From Pieris napi (taxonomy: Eukaryota; Arthropoda; Insecta; Lepidoptera; Pieridae): 64,000 nucleotides of DNA. Positions 54,462-64,000 of this stretch are shown here, in pieces. How positions within the stretch are numbered: the stretch's first letter is position 1; each line of letters opens with the position of its first letter. Under the pieces are notes generated by a model, which had not been told where the DNA came from, ran no database searches, and worked only from the letters and a program-made list of their open reading frames with translations. The stretch lies in NCBI RefSeq assembly GCF_905475465.1, contig NC_062242.1, forward strand, positions 9,389,501 to 9,453,500. Direction: 5' to 3'. A program made the position numbers and the translations under genes.

Positions 54462-54735
54462 ATAATAATAATAATGAAGCCACTTTAATTCCATACTAAT
54501 AATAATTGCAAATCAAATGGATGCTAGTTTTGTTACTACACACTAAGCCTAGCTATTGTTATTTCCATCATTTCGTATTCAGCAGCATAAACCTCTTTTG
54601 GCTAAAACCCTCCTCCATAACTTTCCATTTGGATCTGTTCTTTGCTTCCTTCATCCATTTCTCCCCAGAAACCTTGACTATGTCGTCAGCCCATCCGTTT
54701 TGTGGTCTTCCCACGTCTCTTTTTCCTGGAGCTTA
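54462..54735 (-). pseudogene. RTE-like LINE ORF C-terminal tail
   Basis: On the - strand: PGKRDVGRPQNGWADDIVKV, SGEKWMKEAKNRSKWKVMEE, GFSQKRFMLLNTK then a stop. GRPxxxWxDDI.K..G..W...A..R..W...EE.F is the C-terminal signature of RTE-like LINEs. The (TAA)n run at 54462-54475 lies at its 3' side. Confidence 0.75.
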
Positions 54736-54739
54736 ATTT

Positions 54740-54935
54740 TAAGTTTATTCTTCTTAAAGTGCCTCTCCACTACTGGAGGTTGGCGGTCAGCTCGTCAAAC
54801 TCCTTCTTATTTTTCGCCAAGCGCATCAGCTGTTCTACGCTGGCCACTCCCGTCCATTCTCTAATATTGCGGAGCCACGACTTCCTCCTTCTGCCAGCGC
54901 GTCTTTTCCCCTCGACCTTGCCCATCATGATTGAT
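54740..54935 (-). pseudogene. second LINE ORF C-terminal tail (GKVEGKRRAGRRRKSWLRN)
   Basis: On the - strand: IMMGKVEGKRRAGRRRKSWL, RNIREWTGVASVEQLMRLAK, NKKEFDELTANLQ, then a stop and WRGT. It is a different LINE family from the adjacent 54462-54735 fragment. Its 3' end (ACCGCCAACCTCCAGTAGTG GAGAGGCAC on -) is repeated on + at 55968-56005. Confidence 0.75.
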
Positions 54936-55397
54936 TATTTTAAGTTTATAGTTCGTTTAATGAGCCTGTTATAAATTACACTTCTGAGGTATACACTGCA
55001 TTGAACCTTCAGTAGTTTTCTAACTGAAATAACTTTTTATAGAACTAATCGCATTGAATAAAATCAAAAGGTTGGTTGGTACTTCAACTTCAATTCGATT
55101 TTAAAAATCGAATAAATTCCTATCAATTTCAAATCTAGAATTTTATCCGATCGAGTTGAAAACAGCATATAAAATTCATTCAAAACTTGTTGTAGACTTG
55201 CAAGTCGCAACTAACTTCACAGCGACAGAACAAAAGTTTTGAAACTTTGAAAAATAAGGCGCAGTTTTAGCCTATTTAGCAAAATAAAAATTATAGCATT
55301 ATTATGCTTCTTATGGATTTAAGATATTGCGAAGAAGATAGTAGTAAAGAAAGAACTGTAGTAAAGAAGAAACAGTCCGTTTCACAAGGCATTTTCT
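54936..55397. other. no gene recognised
   Basis: AT-rich spacer. Confidence 0.4.
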
Positions 55398-55570
55398 TTT
55401 GAGAACTAGCCGTGGAACTGTGGAATCGACTCCCGGTGGGGGTCTTCCCTGAGACTTCCAACTGTTAAAAATTCGAGTGTACTCCTCCCTCAAAGGCCGG
55501 CAACGCACCCACTAAAAATGGGTGTCTATGGGCTGCGATGACTGCCCTTTTTGGGCGTCTCCAGTTTCTT
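55398..55570 (+). pseudogene. LINE tail (AVELWNRLPVGVFPE)
   Basis: LAVELWNRLPVGVFPETSNC, a stop, then KFECTPPSKAGNAPTKNGCL and WAAMTALFGRL. The LWNxLPxxVFP motif is again a LINE reverse-transcriptase C-terminus. The same 3' part lies on - at 44338-44455. Confidence 0.7.
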
Positions 55571-55692
55571 TATTTAAAAATATTAAACGGTCGCTTTTAT
55601 AAGAAATAACAAAAGGAAGGAATTTACAGAAACATTTAAACAACAAGACAGTCAAAAAGGACCAGCCCATATATACTTTACAGAAGTATATG

Positions 55693-55938
55693 TGTCTAGT
55701 GGCTTCAGCGTGCGACTCTCATACCTGAGGTCGTAGGTTCTTTCTACGTGCGCATTTAACATTTGCTCGAACGGTGAAGGAAAACATCGTGAGGAAACCG
55801 ACATGTCTTAGACCCAAAAAGTCTACGGCGTGTATCAGGCTGATCACCTACTAGATTGCCTATTAGATTTAAAAATGATCATGAAACAGATTCAGAAATC
55901 TGAGGCCAAGACCTAAAGAGGTAGTAGCGCCAATGATT
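55693..55938 (+). repeat. SINE-A copy 12 (B box deleted)
   Basis: GTCTAGTGGCTTCAGCGTGC and CTGAGGTCGTAGGTTC jump directly to TTTCTACGTGCGCATTTAAC. The missing piece contains most of the B box (GATCCCCGG), so the copy cannot have its own polymerase III promoter. Confidence 0.88.
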
Positions 55939-55967
55939 TATTTTATTTTTTATGACGGGCTGACCGC

Positions 55968-56005
55968 CAACCTCCAGTAGTGGAGAGGCACTACAAGAAG
56001 AAGAA
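55968..56005 (+). repeat. LINE 3'-end fragment
   Basis: CTGACCGCCAACCTCCAGTA GTGGAGAGGCAC followed by an AAG-rich run repeats the 3' end of the - strand LINE tail at 54740-54935. Confidence 0.6.
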
Positions 56006-56010
56006 GAATA

Positions 56011-57240
56011 TCGTATTGATAGAAACGCTAGTTGTTCCCTTTTTTCTCAAAGACAATAAACTAAACTCGATCAACATTATTTGATGCGTCATTTAAACAC
56101 TGTTTAATAAATAATAAACCAATTGATTTTCACGCTTCGTTTGTTTCTACGATTATTGCATTTTTATTTCTGTTCAATTCAGACCCACAATTTGGAGACG
56201 ATATTTCATTAAAGCGTGAAACAATGGCTTCTTTATGATCGCATAACAATAAAACATATTACAGTTTTTAGACCAAGAGTCAGTCATCTTGAAAGGTTCA
56301 GAAGAAAATGGCGCCAGAGACGCTGTTTTTACACACCTGGACAGATGTTTGGCTGTAATCCTTGTTAGCCATTTGATGTTAAAAAAGATGCCACCTATTG
56401 GAAATCACGTCTGTCCAAGAGGTGCCTATTTAGCCGCCGCTTTAATGAACCCATAGCTTTACTGAAATCTAAAATCGTTTAAAATTAAGTGCTAAGTGCA
56501 CAGCCGCCGTAGAGCTTACCAAATTGTGAGGTTCAAAAGCGCGTACTATGATTCCCGGCCAATCCAATACATTTTTACCTTACACCACAGACTTAGCGCT
56601 TAGTTTCATTCCTGAATCTTAGCCTAAGAGTTAAAAGGCTCTCTCCCCTAAGTCATATCGATTCGCAATCACAGAAGTTTTAAATAACAAAAATCTTTCA
56701 TATCATTAAAAATCATGTATAGATGTAAAGCTTAAAGTATATTCTTATGATAGTTGCTATATACCAAACAAAAAACTAAATCTAATTCTAGTACGAATCA
56801 AATAATTTGCTAGAAGTTACGATTTCCTATGCTAACGACACTTATCGCTACGTCATCTACTCTAGTTTCTATAGTACATTAATAATCGATAATTGCATAT
56901 TCAGAGTAGATTTTGAGCGCCGATCGGATCCAATTATACTATGATAACCTGATCCGTTCACTAGCTCTTTGCCTAATCCGATAAAGTTATCTCTAAGTGG
57001 CTAGGGCGCGTTATATCTGACAGCGAGTGGGCGCCACATTGTGACACATAGATACCATAACTTATTGTTCACACGTCTCTGTGTGGTCCAGACCTATTCA
57101 GTGATTTCTGATATACTATTACTAAGAAGCATATCTTTGTCTATGAAAACAAATCTGATCCTCAAAATAAGTTTTTAAAAGCTCAAATATAGTGATTATC
57201 ATGTTTGACACTTATCTTGTTAGACATAAAAATATTTTTA
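56011..57240. other. no gene recognised
   Basis: A mixed-composition spacer without long frames. Confidence 0.45.
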
Positions 57241-57540
57241 AATCGTTATCGCGCAGCCCGGTCATACAACGACCAATATCTTGACTTGTTTAAACCATCG
57301 CGGAATATGAAAAGGAGTATTAGGAATATCCATAGCGCAAAATCACCTCCATCATGAGCATACCCCACATACACACCATCACATACTTACCCTCACTTTT
57401 ACACCATCACATAACACAGCCAAATTAGGTACCAATTGGTTAAATGTATTATATATCCCATCCCTGGCTATATTTTCAGTGAAACTGTTTGTTATTGTAT
57501 ATAATTTACGTTAGCTGTAGGATAACGAAATAAATAAATA
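57241..57540 (+). repeat. probable LINE 3' end
   Basis: A short frame reads ARSYNDQYLDLFKPSRNMKR SIRNIHSAKSPPS, and the stretch closes with ACGAAATAAATAAATAA. The combination of an Arg/Lys-rich ORF end and an AAATAAATAAAT tail suggests a LINE 3' end; the family is unknown. Confidence 0.35.
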
Positions 57541-57712
57541 ATGTAATTATTGTAACTAATACTACATTATACACAAGTCAAGAGGCGCTACAACCCTTAT
57601 CCTATCCTTGGTGACCCACTTCGAAGTCGTAATCTTTGCCATAATTATTTTAGTACAAAGAATCAGTCAAATATAACGATGTAAAGCTAACATCGTTTAG
57701 TATAATAAAAAA

Positions 57713-57970
57713 ATCAGTGGCGCTACGACCAGTTTCATGATCATTTTTAAATCTAATAGGCAAGTAAGATCAGCCTCCAGTGCCTGATACACGCCATCGA
57801 CTTTTTGGGTCTAAGACATGTCGGTTTCCTCATGATATTTTCCTTCACCCTTCGAGCAAATGTTAAATGCGCACATAGATAGAAAGTCCATTGGTGCACA
57901 GCCGGGGATCGAACCTACGACTTCAGGTATGAGAGTCGCACGCTGAAGCCACTAGGCCAAAACTGCAACA
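57713..57970 (-). repeat. SINE-A copy 13
   Basis: CAGTGGCGCTACGACCAGTT, GATCAGCCTCCAGTGCCTGA, and CAGCCGGGGATCGAACCTAC then GCACGCTGAAGCCACTAGGC. The GGCCTCAGATTTC block is deleted. Confidence 0.88.
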
Positions 57971-58670
57971 CTGCGTTTATTATAATACATAGAAATATAG
58001 GTGTACACTATTATATGATATTTTAATATCAATAAAATAGGCGAAAGTCTTTATAGTGTGGTGAAGGTATATAAAGATGAGATTATCTATTAGTCGTTAG
58101 AGAGCGTTCTCCAAATATATCTCTCTTCACTAATAATATCTTTATTGCGTTAATTGAATAACATTTCTATTAATCCACGCCAAGTAGACATTTACGTGAA
58201 AAAGTAAAAACAGAATTCTACGTATAAAATTACAAAGAAAAAACACAAATGACATTTCTTAATATTCCAAAAGAAGTAATATTTAAAGAGCGTGACTTGG
58301 CGAAATTGTGCCGAGTTGAGTAATTATTCATCAGTCGGACGTTAATACCGACGCGTCGATGGAAATATAATAATAATTTGTGACTTTACATAAAATTTTA
58401 CTATCAAGAAATTTAATTTCACTAACAGCCTTGATGTTTATATGCTGTACCTAGTCTTTGATAAAACAAGAAGTAAATGTTCAATTACAACTGTAAATTT
58501 TTTTTTATTCTCAATGACAAAACTGTCCCAATGTGTTTAAATCGGCTTTACAATGAGCAAATACAACTTGTAGTGTGCCTTTATAATAATGCCTATAACA
58601 ATGGAAAGGTAGGCGCAAAATTTAACAGAATGAATATACATAGTTATACAATTTTTTACGTATTATTTGA
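57971..58670. other. no gene recognised
   Basis: AT-rich spacer. Confidence 0.45.
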
Positions 58671-58917
58671 CGGCTCATTGGTCTAGTGGTTAGTACCCCT
58701 GACTGCGAGTCCATGGATCCCGGGTTCGATCCCCGGCTGAGACAAACATCGATGTGATGAGCATTTGGTATTGTGCTTAGGTCTTGGGTGTTTAAACATG
58801 TATTTATATGTCTATCTATCTATAATATGTATGTATATCCGTTGCCTAGTACCCATAACACAAGCTTCACCAGCTTAGCATGGGACTAGGTCAATTGGTG
58901 TGATCATCAAAAAAAAA
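58671..58917 (+). repeat. SINE-C copy 2 (full length, poly-A)
   Basis: The tRNA-like head GGCTCATTGGTCTAGTGGTT has A box TGGTCTAGTGGTTAG and B box GGGTTCGATCCCC, followed by a body with ACACAAGCTTCACCAGCTTA and a 12-A tail. Same family as 3552-3800. Confidence 0.9.
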
Positions 58918-59592
58918 AAATTGCTGTTAGGAGTTAGTACAAACCACATCTACTGTGTAATTAAATCGATATTTGTATAATACACTAAAATGTGTTTAGA
59001 CTTAGACAGTACACTTCTATTATTATTAAATTAATTTGATTAACTACGGGACGTATTTTAAATTCAGTTACTTTCAGATAAAAATATAAACGCCTATATT
59101 ATAAGCATCTCATCGTTTTTAATAAATTTATGTAATATGCGAAGTCCGTAGAGTCGAAACATATTTTCGTTTGAAAACTTCCATTATATTCGGAAATACA
59201 GGAGACACTTAATTTAAGAATTCTTTTATGCTTGTTGCGGAATCGCTATAGGCTCACTCCATAAACTAAATTATATCTTATTTATAGCTCTTTGAAACTT
59301 TCGTTTTCCTTTGAGAACGCAATTTCCCGGAAATTACACAATGTTGCCACACTAAAGAACCTTTGTTATCATTCACTACTACTGTAGCTTTCGAAAGATA
59401 TATACTTACAACATTAATTATGTGTATTAAAAGTAACCCAACCTATTATCTGCCATGGGCCCTGTTTGCCTATAAGAAAGTGATCAAAGACGAAACCGAA
59501 AAACAAAGGTAAAGTAAAAGGGTTGTAGTGCTGCTGGATTATTCGCCTGTACAGTTGTTGGTGGTGGTGGGATTCACCATTGAGGTACCTAT
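58918..59592. other. no gene recognised
   Basis: AT-rich spacer. Confidence 0.4.
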
Positions 59593-59714
59593 CAGTGTGG
59601 GTTGTCTTTCTGTGTATTGTGTGACTTAGTGTGCCATTTTTTTAGACATTTTAATTATACGCAAAGCAGATGGCACACTAGGTCACACAATACACAGAAA
59701 GGCAACCCACACTG
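59593..59714. repeat. 45-bp-arm inverted repeat
   Basis: Arm 59593-59637 (starting CAGTGTGGGTTGTCTTTCTG) and arm 59670-59714 (ending GGCAACCCACACTG) are complementary with two mismatches in 45, around a 32-base loop. No coding function; could be the remnant of an inverted duplication. Confidence 0.92.
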
Positions 59715-59938
59715 AAGACGACCTAAATTTGTCAAACACCTGGGATCCAATAATATCCAAATTAAAATCTCAAGAAAAACAATCCGCGAAAATAGAGGAC
59801 ACCGTGAGCCATTTTTGCCAAAACCCTCCATCTTTTAGTCGATACCAACTCCGGGGAAATAAATACAGATAACACAACTTTTTCTACAGCTGTGATACTT
59901 TTTGACATTCAACACCTTTTGTCTTCAATCACCGTGAC

Positions 59939-60070
59939 CACGCACGCTGTAAAGCACGCGAAACGTCCGTTAAATTTAAAGTTATGTAAATTTATAATAA
60001 AACATAACTTCAAATCCGCTAAAATGGTGTTTTTCTATGTCTAAAAGTTATGTCAATAAAATATAACTTG
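59939..60070 (+). repeat. GTGACCACGC-core repeat, related to 6854-7044
   Basis: CACCGTGACCACGCACGCTG TAAAGCACGCGAAACGTCCG then TTATGTAAATTTATAATAAA ACATAACTT and AAGTTATGTCAATAAAATA. It matches the core and one arm of the foldback element at 6854-7044 and the outer flank seen at 38751-38870. Confidence 0.6.
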
Positions 60071-61974
60071 TAATAGTGTGCCTAGTAAAAATGCACATAG
60101 CAATGAAAATACGAATTAATAACAACGATAATAAGTAGGTATTATTATTCAACGTTGTCTTTATTAGATTAAATAATTCAGATTCAGAGCTAATCAATAA
60201 TATACGTTAGTCGCACACTTGCCGGCTTCCCAATATCCTTTGATCGTTTCGGTGGGTCTTTGTAACTCGATATTTGTGTGATAACCTACTTTGAGCATCT
60301 CGTGACATGACAACCCTTCTTAAATATTTTTACACAAAGATAAATATCAGTCATAACCAATATTAAATTATTACGTTTACGTTTTGTAAAGTAATAATTT
60401 ATAAAAATCTTTTTAGTAGCAAGTTACTGTAAAGTATAGTATAGACATTTATTTATTTCCCTTTTTATCGTAGCTTTGTAAGCAAAAAAATATGGTGACA
60501 CTTGTGCTGCGGACTTATAAGCTTTGAATTGGCAATTGAAACTTGGAAAATCAATTATAAAAGTTGTTTTTCCGTCAATTTATTTGTTCTCTATGACAAT
60601 TTTGAAATTGGAAAATTATCTGTATATTAAAATAGAAATAAATAATATTGTTCTATTTATAAAACGTGGTTAAAGTTTGTTGCCATGGCTACTATTGAAT
60701 AACATTCAAGTAGGTAATCATGGCAACATATGGTACTTTAATTTCAATAGAGCCGTATGATTTTTAAAAATTGCAATAAGATTTTCTCATAAATGTAAAA
60801 TCTATGTCGGTTTATATAAAATTCCGGTTTTAATATACAAAATATGAAAACCTCTTGCCTTTTAACAGGGCACTTATATCTTCGACTCTTAAACTCAGCA
60901 AATATCGATGGACTCATTAAGTATGGCTCAAAAGTACTTCATTTAATTAAACACGGTCTGGTGAGCTCAAGTTTCGATATCTTTCAGTCTAAATTGAGTT
61001 TATATTGACGACCTATTTATTTTAAATAATCAGGGAATAATTTTACTTCAGTATAAATTTCTTTTAAGATTATAGTGCAGTTCACTTTGCACAACAGTTC
61101 AGAGTCGAGTCGAGTTGAATCTTATCCAATGCCTTTGAAGGAAAGCATTTTATATTTTACAAACGGCTAATTCACGTTTATCAACTCAAGAAATTCTTTG
61201 ACATTTAATATATTTGAAAGAAGTCAAGTCAAAGAGTCTTTATTACTATTTCTATACAGTCTCCTGTATGTGTTTGTGTCTAAGAAAGGCGGCTCAGGCC
61301 GGCTCTTAAGGTCACGAAAAGTCAATTAAAATTGTCATAAAATCATACAACTAATTACTTCTCCAAATAAAATTAAAGAAAAGACTCTTTTGAAATATCT
61401 CAACAGTATCACGAGAGTCTTGACCTGTATACCGATTCTTAGTTGATTTAGAAGTTAATCAGTGAGATTTATACACGTATATATAGAGTAGAACTCCTAA
61501 ACATATTCTAATTTCCACAAGTTAGTGCTGAACTTCATACAAACTCGATTAGACCTTATGCAAGTGGATTCCCGTGTTCCAATTAAATTCGGTATAAATT
61601 GCATGTAGGACTTAGTTTTTGATGGTGTCTTATTTTCACCACAAAATTTAATTCTTTCGCTTTTCAATTTTAATTCATTTACTTACTTTACTTTAAAATT
61701 ATACCGTATATATTGTCTTGTCACAAAACTTGGTGACCGCGGTCCAGCTTTGCTATAAGCAAAAATAACAATTATTTGGGTCACAGTTACACTATAGTGA
61801 GCGACACAACGAAATGTTGACAAATATACTATTTCAGAGTCAAGACAACGGTGGATATTTGATGATATGAATATGTTTTTAAAGATGGATCTGTTCCGAC
61901 GTTCATTTTTGTATTTAAGATATCGATTTCCCTGCTTACCCTAGCCGTAAGTATTAATTTCGCACGTAAGAAGG
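60071..61974. other. no gene recognised; two X-box-like sites
   Basis: AT-rich. GTTGCCATGGCTAC (60679-60692) and GTAATCATGGCAAC (60714-60727) are X-box-like boxes 21 bases apart in opposite half-site order. Nothing else was recognised. Confidence 0.45.
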
Positions 61975-62055
61975 TCGCATAGGTGCATAGCCGGGATGTG
62001 AATGTACGGTTTCTGGGTATGACAGTCGCACGCTTAACCACTAAGTAAACACTGA
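61975..62055 (-). repeat. SINE-A copy 14 (fragment)
   Basis: AGGTGCATAGCCGGGATGTG and GACAGTCGCACGCTTAACCA CTAAG are the tRNA-like head; the body is lost. A (CA)7 run lies close by at 62083-62096. Confidence 0.6.
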
Positions 62056-62096
62056 GCAAAACAACGTATGTGTCCGGTTCACACACACACACACAT

Positions 62097-63177
62097 TTCA
62101 CTTAATGTCTAGTTAGTAAATGCGTGTTTGTATTAGTTTATTCAGATTTATTTTTACCTCGAAAATTATGATGTCTTTTTCATCTCGATTTTCATAATTA
62201 TCTACATCTTTAAGGAAAACGAGCAATATCTGGCTTATAGGTTGTCATGGTGATGGGGCTTTGCATTATATTGAGTCACTAGTTCCAGTCTAGTCCGGTA
62301 AGAAACAAAAATTCACCTGTAATTGAATTGAAAAATCATGTATTATTTACATTCGATTATTATTTTAATCAAATGTTTATTGTATACAATGTGTAATGTT
62401 AATAACGACATATAGGTACATATGTCATATACTATATTTTTCTTAGAACTTAGCATTTGACTTGTACATCTCATCTTATATGTGTTGTTTTAATTTGCCT
62501 TTTTGCACAATGTAAGTTCCCCAAGATACGACATAAATTATTTATGTACTTTCTGTGTAAATGAATTATAAATAAATTATGAAACAGAGTTGCGCACTTA
62601 TTTATTTCTATTAATTACTAAAATTACCGAGCTTTGGTCGAAACTAAAAATTAAAAAATTATGACACATAATATACAACGGCACAAGAAGTATACTTTCG
62701 GTTTGAGCATAACATAGGTTGAAGATGTTCCTTAGATTGTTAGTGAATAGTATAAAGTTTTGAAACAAGTGTGAAAATTTTGCTTTTGAGAAAGATGAAA
62801 GGGCTGGAATTTCCCTGAAAGAGTAAAAAAGCGTTGGATGAAAGAATGTGCGTTTTTAGGGTACTTTATATGTTAGTTTGGGGTGTGACTTGTGTATGAT
62901 ATGGTGTAGTCGGTCGTCCGTTATTAGGATATTTGTTTCATCGTACATTTTTAAAGTTGGGTAGCGAAAGGTTATAAGTTATCCAGAATGTGTTTTAACT
63001 TTTAAGCGTTGATCCGTTTTTTATGGCAATAGTTTTAAACTTGCATCGATCCGTTGAAACTAGTTGTAGGTGACATATTTTGATCTTTGATCAATAAAAC
63101 TTTGTTTTATTCTGTGCTTTAAATTAGCATTCTATTGCGTTTTAATACAATAATAGTTTCAACTGGAGCCCATCAAT
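62097..63177. other. no gene recognised
   Basis: AT-rich spacer ending at a run of 11 C (63178-63188) that abuts the LINE below. Confidence 0.45.
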
Positions 63178-63194
63178 CCCCCCCCCCCATAAGT

Positions 63195-64000
63195 ATGAAG
63201 ATGCAGTTCAAACAGAGATTACCCCAGGGGGGTACCACACGTTTACGCTGTGGAGAATCCCCTCCTGGGCGTCCATCATCGGAACAATTGGTATTCGATG
63301 GTGGATGCACAGGCTGCCCTTCGTATTCTGGGGGGGGCAAAAACTGCTCTAAAAACTTATGCATTAATAGGTTTCGGTCTCGGGGCAAACGGAAGCATTT
63401 ACCTAAGGCAACCCCTTCCACGCTCACGGTGGACTTTACAAATGTTAGGGGGCTAAAAACTAACCTAAACGCGGTTCACTTTTACTTAGAAACTGCGAAG
63501 CCGGCCTTATTCTTCCTTACTGAGACTCAGATATCCTCCCCGGCTGATACTTCTTACCTCTCCTACCCGGGGTACAAATTGGAACATTCATTTGTGCCGC
63601 GGGCGGGAGTTTGCGTGTACGTCAGGGAGGATATCTGTTCTCGTCGCCTCGGGACGCTTGAAGGAAGGGACCTATCTAACCTCTGGCTGCGCGTAGACTG
63701 CGATGACCATCCGCGATTCTATGCGTGTCTGTATAGGTCCCATAGCGGAAATGACGAAACTAACCGACTCATCGAGCACATTCAAATGGCTACAGATTCC
63801 CTGCTCGAAAGGGTTCCTTCCGCTGAAATCGTGATACTTGGCGATTTTAACGCCCACCATGCCGATTGGCTTGGCTCTGATACCACCGATCACGCGGGAA
63901 GATCCTTTCACGACTTTGCTTTAGCCTACGACCTGACACAAATGGTCCCTGCGATTACGCGAATACCAGATGTGGATGGTCATAAACCCTCTTTGTTGGA
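63195..64000 (+). CDS. LINE ORF2, 5' part with endonuclease domain (runs off the window)
   Basis: The frame is open from ATG 63195 to the window edge (268 codons). It begins MKMQFKQRLPQGGTTRLRCG. After a Cys/Lys-rich leader (FDGGCTGCPSYSGGGKNCSK) the endonuclease/exonuclease/phosphatase fold starts with LTVDFTNVRGLKTNLNAVHF. Catalytic landmarks are the Glu in ALFFLTETQISS, RAGVCVYVRED, and the Asp/Asn in ILGDFNAHHADWLGS, followed by FALAYDLTQMVPAITRIPDV. This is the apurinic-type endonuclease of non-LTR retrotransposons, which nicks target DNA for target-primed reverse transcription. The reverse-transcriptase part should follow to the right. No stop or shift interrupts the visible part, so the copy is young or recently active. 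Confidence 0.85.
   Translation, partial: MKMQFKQRLPQGGTTRLRCGESPPGRPSSEQLVFDGGCTGCPSYSGGGKNCSKNLCINRFRSRGKRKHLPKATPSTLTVDFTNVRGLKTNLNAVHFYLETAKPALFFLTETQISSPADTSYLSYPGYKLEHSFVPRAGVCVYVREDICSRRLGTLEGRDLSNLWLRVDCDDHPRFYACLYRSHSGNDETNRLIEHIQMATDSLLERVPSAEIVILGDFNAHHADWLGSDTTDHAGRSFHDFALAYDLTQMVPAITRIPDVDGHKPSLL

Noticed and set aside
54506..54974. Overlapping + strand frames of 76-102 codons
   Set aside because: They are antisense shadows of the two - strand LINE tails at 54462-54935.
58671..58745. Functional tRNA gene
   Set aside because: The tRNA-like unit is followed by a SINE body and poly-A tail, and a second copy with the same body exists at 3552-3800.

Overview
This is an AT-rich, intron-bearing eukaryotic window that looks like a lepidopteran (moth or butterfly) nuclear genome. 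The evidence is the repeat content: one tRNA-derived SINE family present in about fourteen copies, 3' tails of several insect non-LTR retrotransposons, Tc1/mariner, pogo, hAT and PIF/Harbinger-like elements, Helentron-like repeats and several foldback MITE families. There is no bacterial gene organisation. I do not name a species.

Only two long open frames look like host genes. They lie in tandem on the + strand at 15121-17688 (855 aa) and 17879-19840 (653 aa). Both are Ser/Asn/Lys-rich, match no domain I recognise, and end in a single C-terminal membrane segment; the first also has a Cys-rich block before its membrane segment. A third gene-like locus at about 48868-50096 on the - strand is a multi-exon Myb/SANT-like (zeste type) DNA-binding gene whose first part carries a frameshift and an insertion. 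It is probably a decaying transposon-derived or host gene.

Layout. 1-15 kb: SINEs, LINE tails, foldback elements and a 325-bp array of a 7-bp repeat (5849-6174). 15-20 kb: the two host genes. 21-26 kb: a dense pile of DNA transposons and nested LINEs, comprising a pogo-like element (21049-22357), a hAT element with a perfect 8-bp target duplication (22374-23154), a LINE tail split by a second LINE (24060-25012) and a deleted Tc1/mariner element containing a foldback MITE (25056-25707). 26-34 kb: MITEs, a SINE split by a small MADF-bearing inverted-repeat element (30941-31697), SINEs and LINE ends. 34832-37716: a 2.9-kb DNA transposon with about 340-bp terminal inverted repeats carrying two halves of one internally deleted protein (N-terminal zinc-finger-like part; C-terminal TGCDTTS and CXC parts). 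38-63 kb: mostly SINE, LINE and MITE debris plus the Myb/SANT locus. 63195-64000: the 5' part of a LINE ORF2 (endonuclease domain) running off the right edge.

No pathway or operon logic links these parts. The most notable items are the twin tail-anchored orphan genes, the long-TIR transposon with TGCDTTS/CXC protein, the long-arm foldback family, and short inverted-repeat sequences carrying RFX X-box-like palindromes.
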